Below, one piece after another: positions 58,357 to 64,000 of a stretch of 64,000 bases of DNA. Position numbers and translations under genes: made by a program. Under the pieces are notes generated by a model. It was not told where the DNA came from. It searched no databases and was given only the letters and a program-made list of their open reading frames with translations. This stretch comes from Pseudeuparius sepicola (taxonomy: Eukaryota > Arthropoda > Insecta > Coleoptera > Anthribidae): the NCBI GenBank assembly GCA_963920635.1, contig OY987299.1, positions 20,786,901 through 20,850,900 on the forward strand. The letters run 5' to 3'. The first letter of the stretch is position 1, and each line of letters begins with the position of its first letter.

Positions 58357-58364
58357 TTGCAAAA

Positions 58365-58719
58365 CATTATTGGTTATAGGGTGTTCAAATTTTGTCGAGT
58401 TCAGTCAGTTACACTTGTTCATAGAGAATTTTTTTCTCACCTTGAATGGTACAATTAATTTGTAACATTTGAAAGCGGTAGGTGGAGGTTTTTTTTGTAG
58501 TTAACAGGCGTTTTTTACGATTTAAAAGGCTCTGTATCACGAAAACTAACAATTTGTACACTCATGTTTATAGGAACTTTGTGTTCTAAAACAGCATTTG
58601 TCAGCATTGTCTACAAAAATCTCGTATATTACAAAACCGTGCGGAAGTACCTCGTGTAACATTTATCAACAAAATCCCGACTTAATAAGGTCACCGCTAT
58701 ACCAGACGCGCCGGTAAAA
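58365..58719. repeat. Remainder of a 27157-family fragment
   Basis: gaaagcggtaggtggaggtt and the following ttaacaggcg match 27552-27602 and 48663-48710. It is diverged and has no intact ends. Confidence 0.5.
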
Positions 58720-58967
58720 AATTAATTTTCAGAATTGCCCCTTGGATTTTCAATGAAAATAGGAGCAAACTAAAAGTAAAATGGCCCTGCGCTTAAACAT
58801 TACATTAAACCTGCCGAACTGGAAGGGCGACCTGACGCGATTAGGCGGCGAATAAAAAACTGTCACCGGCCTATACAAAGAACAAAATGAAATTTCCGAG
58901 AGATATGGGCGGGACCCCGTTCGCGCAAGATAAATTTAATCTGGGACGGAATCGGCAGCGTAGTCTC
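58720..58967. other. GC-richer single-copy island, split by a hAT element
   Basis: CpG-rich unique sequence (ggcgacctgacgcgattagg, gcgggaccccgttcgcgc) that ends at GTAGTCTC and resumes at 60082-60240. No reliable frame. Confidence 0.3.
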
Positions 58968-59260
58968 CACGGGCGTAGCCAAGGGGGGGGGGTTCGGGGG
59001 TTCAACCCCCCCTCCCCCCCCCCCGAAATAAGCAAAATATTACCTAATATTATACCGAAAAAATACGAGGAGTGAAGAGTTAAATTATTATTACGTTTGA
59101 ATATATTATGTAGTAATAGTAGCGCCTAGCGCCATCTTTTGAAGAGAGGCAGACGCAGTTGCAGCCGAACTATTTTGTATTGTAGGGACACTTTGCGTTG
59201 TTTCTCGATTATTCGCCACGCCCCTAGGTCGAAATGAGCGGAACTTTGTGGAAGTTCGTG

Positions 59261-59294
59261 GAAGTTTCTGGACGGCTACTGGGCTGCTATATAA
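59261..59294 (+). promoter_or_regulatory. TATA box with heat-shock-element-like sequence
   Basis: TATATAA at 59288-59294 lies just downstream of GAAGTTTCTGGAC (59261-59273), which fits GAAnnTTCnnGAA with one mismatch. A CAGTATTG initiator-like word lies at about 59326. The position ahead of the transposase frame suits the element's own promoter. Heat responsiveness is speculative. Confidence 0.4.
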
Positions 59295-59486
59295 GCGGCG
59301 CCGCGGCGCGTGACCGCGCTTACGGCAGTATTGTTCCATGCGAACTCGAAGCGAATAAAAGTGAAAAGTGGTGAACGAATAGTGAAGAAAATTAAGTGTA
59401 CCGTGTAAGTGAGTAATTATTTTAGTGCACTGTTATTCGATGACCTTGTTAAGGATAGATACGTGAATCATTATTACTGTCGAAAA

Positions 59487-59654
59487 ATGGAGGGGAAAAA
59501 AAGGAAGGGTGATAAACCTAAAGGTATGGACTACTGGAAAAAGTGGTGTAGTCAAGGTCAAGGGGTTTCTAATAAAGAAACAAATTTGGATTTAGCTATC
59601 AAAGCTTCAGCTACCTTGCATGCTGATAAGAAGACTGCCTACCCCGAAATCTAG
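59487..59654 (+). pseudogene. hAT transposase N-terminal remnant
   Basis: The likely start is ATG at 59487 (MEGKKRKGDKPKGMDYW), since the upstream in-frame ATG at 59409 precedes a less protein-like stretch. 55 codons follow, through KWCSQGQGVSNKETNLD to a stop at 59652. I cannot place the N-terminus in a named hAT lineage. The same reading frame continues beyond the stop straight into the C-terminal domain at 59655, showing that this is one gene whose centre (BED finger region and catalytic RNase-H-like core) was removed by internal deletion. The deletion point lies near 59640-59655. A gtgtaagt word near 59402 could be a 5' splice donor of a leader exon. Confidence 0.6.
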
Positions 59655-59893
59655 TGCGATAAAAACCTTTATCCTAATATTTACACATTACTACAAATCT
59701 TGGCTAAGATTCCTGTATCCACTGCTACCCCAGAAAGGTCTTTCTCGAGCCTAAGGAGACTGAAAAACTATTTACGAAACACTACAAGTGAAAACAGACA
59801 TAATGGTTAATGAACATTTACTATGGAACAGAAATTCATGCAGATGAAGTAGTGGATATATTCAAAAGAAAAAGCCGAAGATTTCTTCTTTAA
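59655..59893 (+). pseudogene. hAT C-terminal dimerisation domain remnant
   Basis: In frame with the preceding fragment it reads CDKNLYPNIYTLLQILAKIP, then VSTATPERSFSSLRRLKNYL, then RNTTSENRHNG and a stop at 59808. After a shift it gives LMNIYYGTEIHADEVVDIF to a stop at 59891. YPN...LL..ILA.IPVSTA.PERSFS.LRR.K.YLR is the diagnostic hATC motif, by which hAT transposases oligomerise. Full transposases are about 600-700 residues. With no catalytic core, the copy can only be moved in trans. Identification is very secure. Confidence 0.9.
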
Positions 59894-60081
59894 TGGTTTT
59901 AGATTTAGCGCAGAGGAACGAAATTAATTTATCCATTTCATTTAAAGTTAAGAACTTTATAAATATGTCGTAGTTTTTCGGATGAATATATAGATATTAA
60001 ATTTCATGTAAGTATATTTTTGTTGTTTTATTTACTTCTCAAACTAAACCCCCCCAAAACTAAATCCTGGCTACGCCCGTG

Positions 60082-60240
60082 GTAGTCTCACGAATTTAAT
60101 AAAAACGATCCGGGCCCGCGCGTCGGGCGGCGAAGGCAGTTTGAATCCTGGCAGGGCGATATCGTCTCTCCGTGCCTGCCAGGTCTCCGTAAACAGTTAT
60201 AAATGGGGCGATTTTTAAAAAGGCGGCTTCGGAGAGACAC
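60082..60240. other. Continuation of the split single-copy island
   Basis: CpG-rich (gatccgggcccgcgcgtcgg) directly after the target duplication, fading into AT-rich DNA after 60240. Confidence 0.3.
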
Positions 60241-61019
60241 TGTTTGCTTTTCCGATAGTATTACTCGAGATTTACTCAACAGTTTAATTCTGTTACTTAA
60301 GAAAACCTCCTGTTGGAGCCTTTGATGTAATGTTGTCAAATCATTCCTCTTTAGCGAACTCTCGTTGTGTGTGATTTGTTCATGGAGCTATATATTCCAC
60401 TTACACATACACAGGTCCAAGAATCGTCCAGCATGCAAGAGTAAGCAATTCACTTTTCAATCTCTAAAAAGTGTCGTATAAAGAATATCGAACCTGTCAT
60501 TATATAACAGTGTTCGTGGTTAGTGGAGATATATGTAGCCAATATTTTATTGAAAAGATCCTTTGCTTTGATAGCTTTCCCAAATTATTTACTGTTTAAT
60601 CGGTCACCTTAACGTATAATTATATCACTACTCGTAATTTCAAAAGCGAGTTCCTGATCTATATAAATAGATATAAATTATTAATAGGTAAATTATGTGA
60701 ATTTAATAATGGAGAAAGATAATTAGTGCAATCACCGTGATCAAGTGAAAACATTAAAAAACGTATTATAACATACTTTCGAACTTTATTTCAAAAAAAT
60801 GTTGTGCTCTTCCTCAAGATATTAAAGAAAAGAATGTTTAATCTACTAGAAAATAACACTAACGTAATTTTGGCTAATAAAATAATAAAAACGGCAGAAA
60901 ATCTATGTTCTAAACCTAAAGAAAAGTTAACATGCAAGAAAGATCCAGCGCTGTGAAAATACCTATAGAAAATAAAAATCTAACAGAAAATAATTTTCCT
61001 TAACGCCTATTTCTCAATA
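60241..61019. other. Unassigned AT-rich stretch
   Basis: Nothing is recognised. Confidence 0.4.
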
Positions 61020-61021
61020 TA

Positions 61022-61751
61022 CAGAGTGTCTCACTTAAGAGTGAAACAACCCTATAACTTCTTTAATTTTTAACTGACCAGAACGAAATTTTTACCAAAG
61101 GTAGATGGCATTGTTGCCTACTTATTTCCAAAAAATTAGTTGCCTACTCTAAAGTCAAAGCCACCTCCGATGCCACAAACGGGGCTAAAAATCCGAAAGT
61201 CATATTAGGCATTTATTTTTTAAAAAAAATTACTAGAAAAAGTTGTTCAGAATCGATTCAAAACCCTAAATCCAAAATTTTGTCAAAATCAAAAAATATT
61301 AATTAAAAAAAAATTCCAAAAACAGCAATTTAATAATTTGCTGTGTTTAGAAAAGTGTGCGATGGAAGTTTTGAAGGCAAATTGTTTTACTAAAGTAATT
61401 ATTTTAAAATAAAAGCTACAAAACAAATTTAAAAAAATTAAATTTTAAATTTTTTACCTACTTGAATTTTATTTATTTAATATTTTTTGATTTTGACAAA
61501 ATTTTGGATTTAGGGTTCTGAATCGATTCTGAACAACTTTTTTAGTAAATTTTTTTGAGAAAAAAATGCCTAATATGACTTTCGGATTTTTAGCCTCGTT
61601 TGTGGCATCGCAGGTGGCTTTGACTTTGGAGTAGGCAACTAATTTTTTGGAAATAAGTAGGCAACAATGCCATCTACCTTTGGTAAAAATTTCGTTCTGG
61701 TCGGTTAAAAATTAAAGAAGTTGTTGTTTCACTCTTAAGTGAGACACTCTG
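61022..61751. mobile_element. TA-flanked giant hairpin (CAGAGTGTCTCACTTAAG ends)
   Basis: Two nearly identical arms of about 300 bp, with few mismatches from gtgtctcacttaagagtgaa through tgcctacttatttccaaaa to attaggcattt. TA lies at 61020-61021 and 61752-61753. The arm identity suggests recent insertion or ongoing arm correction. Confidence 0.95.
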
Positions 61752-61891
61752 TATGTGTAAAATCTGGAGCATTCAAATTTACAGAACAATTTTAAATGTA
61801 GGTACCATTTTAAAACTCTTGCTTCATTTGCACAGTTTACACAGATAGGTAGATGATTTCCCAAAAACAGCTAATCAGCCACTTAGATATA

Positions 61892-62687
61892 CAGGGTGCC
61901 CCGAAATTAGCCTGCCATAATTTATTAGCGCGTTCTACGACCCAAAAAAAAAATGAAAAAAAAATTATTTCCAGAATGAATAAAGATGAAATTCTAAAAT
62001 TTCGTGTGCGACATAAATGTGATCAAAAATCATGAAATAAGTACACAAAAATTTGAGGGGTTACCCCATGTCGGACGCCTATGATGAAGAATGTCAAACT
62101 ATATCTACCTCGGTAAATGTCAAATATCACAGGTATAACACATACCAAATTTCAGAATGTTATCTTTGCTCGTTCTGGAAATATTCAGAAAAAACCGTTT
62201 GCCTACGTGTCCATTTCGTTGATGGTATAGCCCGATTAGGGGCAATTTTTAGGCCATGTTTATAGAAACTTATTTTTATTCTTCTTCTTCTAACTTCTTT
62301 ATATAGTATCAAAGTTCAACAAAAGGCACTTTTTTTCCTGGAATACACTGAAATTTCATAATTTCGTAAGAAATCATGAAAAAAGCACACACATACAATT
62401 TGGGGTATTTTTAACCATTTGACTTGCCATTTGAGACGCCTATGATGAATAATGTCAAGCTATATCTCTACCTCGATAAATGTCAAATCTCACAGGTAAA
62501 TATCACATACCAGATTTCAGAATTTTATCTTTGTTCGTTCTGCAAATATTTAGAAAAAAACGTTTATTTCGGGGGCTATAGTCCCCTTAGGAGGTATATA
62601 TTTGAGGCCACATTTATAGGAACTTTTCATTTTTTGGGTTGCAGAACGCGCAGGTAAATTAGGGCAGGCTAAATTCGAGACACCCTG
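61892..62687. mobile_element. TA-type element with internal duplication
   Basis: CAGGGTGCCCCGAAATTAGC and, inverted from the right, CAGGGTGTCTCGAATTTAGC, then a gcctgcc block. Left TA is at 61890-61891; the right TA has become CA. Inside, the 62075-62205 segment (gacgcctatgatgaa ... cgttctggaaatatt) repeats directly at about 62435-62565, roughly 360 bp apart. Confidence 0.85.
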
Positions 62688-62689
62688 CA

Positions 62690-62889
62690 TGTATAATAGT
62701 TTTCCATAAATAACTAATCAACCACGATCTGGGATTATGTCGTATATGTAGAAAAAATGCTCAAAAAAAAATTTTACAATTTTCCCTAGCAGCATACTTT
62801 TGCAGAGAAGTTCACTGCAAACTAAAAATAATTCTCGAAAAGATTAATGATCCGCCCATATTAAGCTTCTGCTTAACAAACTATATACT
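62690..62889. other. Unassigned sequence
   Basis: Nothing is recognised. Confidence 0.4.
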
Positions 62890-63215
62890 CAGATTATGGA
62901 GTAACTGCCGACGCTATCCTAGTCCTCCCCCACTTTTTACCAGAAGTCTTCCTAGCTCCCGACTAATCGCTTTCTTAAATTAATGGTTTTCGCCGGAGCA
63001 CCAGCGCGAGACCCCAATTTAATTAAGCGGATGATCCATACGCCAAATTACATAAAACTTGGCGCGACATTCTTCTCCCGGCCATCAAGCTGCGCCACGT
63101 ATTGTGCAGCGTCCGGCGACGGCCCCGGTCCCAGTCGAGGCTGCTGCTTTGTTGCCATAAATAATTATTCGGCCGAAAAAGTGGAGAAAAACGGAGCAGA
63201 GAATTTTTTGTAGTC
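62890..63215. other. GC-richer single-copy island with homeodomain-type core
   Basis: TTTAATTAAGCGG at 63018-63030 and CCATAAATAATTATTCGG near 63157 flank CpG-rich DNA (ggcgacggccccggtcccag). A 76-codon frame at 62983-63213 runs through but has no recognisable domain. This is the most enhancer-like block in the window by eye. Confidence 0.35.
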
Positions 63216-64000
63216 TCAATGTAACGGCGGAAGTATTACAGCCAAAACTGAGGATATTGGAAAAGTTTCTACTGCAGAGAGACTTTTAGTTAACACCTGG
63301 ACGTTTCATTATAGCAATGTAACACTGTATTTTTGGTACTATAGAACAAGTATACCTATTTACCCAAACATGCATACAAAAACTTAAGCTGTGCCAAAAT
63401 GTTTGCTATCGTGGGAAAAGAAGGCGGGTAGTAATTAATTTGGTACAACTATATTAATTTTAACACCAGATGTTTCAAAAAAAATCCGTACTTCGTGCCA
63501 AAAAAATGCTAGTTTATCGTGCAACATTTTTGTCTTAGACGCTTGATTACTGAAACTCTTCTAAAAAAATATAAATTCAGCTATTATCTATAGCTCTGAA
63601 TTGATTTTTTTTTTCGAACATTATATAACATTTCCATTTTTTCTTGGCCTACTTTCTCCAAACGAAAAAGCTGGCTAGTAAACGAAAAATAAATAAATAA
63701 GAGAAAAAATGAAAATAAAAAACCTTTTTAAAAACAAGCTTTTATTTAAGCCATGTAATAAAACGAATAAAATAAGTTTGGGTTTTCGTTAAGATTTCAA
63801 TTGCGACAAGTTTTTGCGAATTGAAAAGTTAAAACTATCAACGAGGGAACTTTGCTAAAACAACTGTCAATTTTGCTAACCATAGCAATACGTGAAAAGG
63901 TAAAACTAATGAATAATAATTTTATACGAGGAAGTTTCAAAAGTAAGAGATGTATTCACCGGTATTCACAGAGGGAATAATAATAATATACATACATTTC
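63216..64000. other. Unassigned AT-rich stretch
   Basis: Nothing is recognised up to the end of the window. Confidence 0.4.

Larger units (their letters stand above)
58968..60081 (+). mobile_element. hAT transposon, deletion derivative, 8-bp duplication GTAGTCTC
   Basis: The ends are CACGGGCGTAGCCA and, inverted, TGGCTACGCCCGTG. A perfect GTAGTCTC lies at 58960-58967 and 60082-60089. It keeps its promoter-like region, a transposase start and the C-terminal dimerisation domain, but most of the transposase is deleted. Long G and C runs (58982-59030) lie next to the left end. Confidence 0.95.

Noticed and set aside
60120..60165. gtttgaatcctggc as a tRNA T-arm
   Set aside because: No matching acceptor, D or anticodon arms can be folded around it.

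Overview
This window looks like nuclear DNA of an insect or other arthropod. It is strongly AT-rich, has no operons, tRNA or rRNA genes, and contains no host protein-coding gene that I can defend. The recognisable content is almost entirely transposable elements, many nested in one another, separated by short GC-richer islands of single-copy sequence. Those islands hold homeodomain-type sites (GGATTAATCC, TTAATTAA, TTTAATGG-like) and resemble conserved non-coding DNA in an intergenic desert or a very large intron. No species can be named from what is visible.

The dominant class is long foldback (hairpin) elements. They begin CAGGGTG or a close variant and are flanked by a TA dinucleotide. I count about fourteen, from 59 bp to about 2 kb, covering roughly a fifth of the window (5183-6395, 6398-6867, 17549-19368, 24777-26382, 27157-27956, 31919-33090, 33697-33955, 43200-43882, 44695-46650, 46071-46544, 50460-52000, 56361-56419, 61022-61751, 61892-62687). 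TA targets and CAG termini point to the Tc1/mariner/IS630 group. The hairpin at 50460-52000 still carries, at its centre, the C-terminal part of a mariner-type DDE transposase (51087-51420, minus strand), which links the hairpins to a source of mobility.

The second class has 8-bp target duplications (hAT, or P-like). It comprises 7440-9002 (CCTCGTCG), 9411-11789 (GTTTAGAC), 16658-20175 (GGCCGGAG), 54859-55873 (GTTTAGAC), 58968-60081 (GTAGTCTC), and a four-copy family at 14244-15019, 22247-23224, 49937-52490 and 57092-58356. The element at 9411-11789 carries a complete THAP zinc finger split by a roughly 980-bp intron between its last zinc-ligand Cys and His. It sits inside a second inverted-repeat element (9047-12601) that itself starts with a THAP-like fragment. 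The element at 58968-60081 keeps a promoter-like region, a transposase start and the hAT C-terminal dimerisation domain.

Other content: a 5'-truncated LINE with a (CTAT)n tail (15150-16361); an 800-bp element with long terminal inverted repeats and a 9-bp target duplication (52867-53666) inside another palindrome; a foldback rich in TTTTCCGCAC motifs (34215-35020); and a recent rearrangement in which a 1,027-bp segment is duplicated (35385-36411, 37012-38038) around a 600-bp insert copied from 40322-40922. Three of the hAT-type insertions lie inside GC-richer islands, which could mean these were open chromatin when the elements landed.
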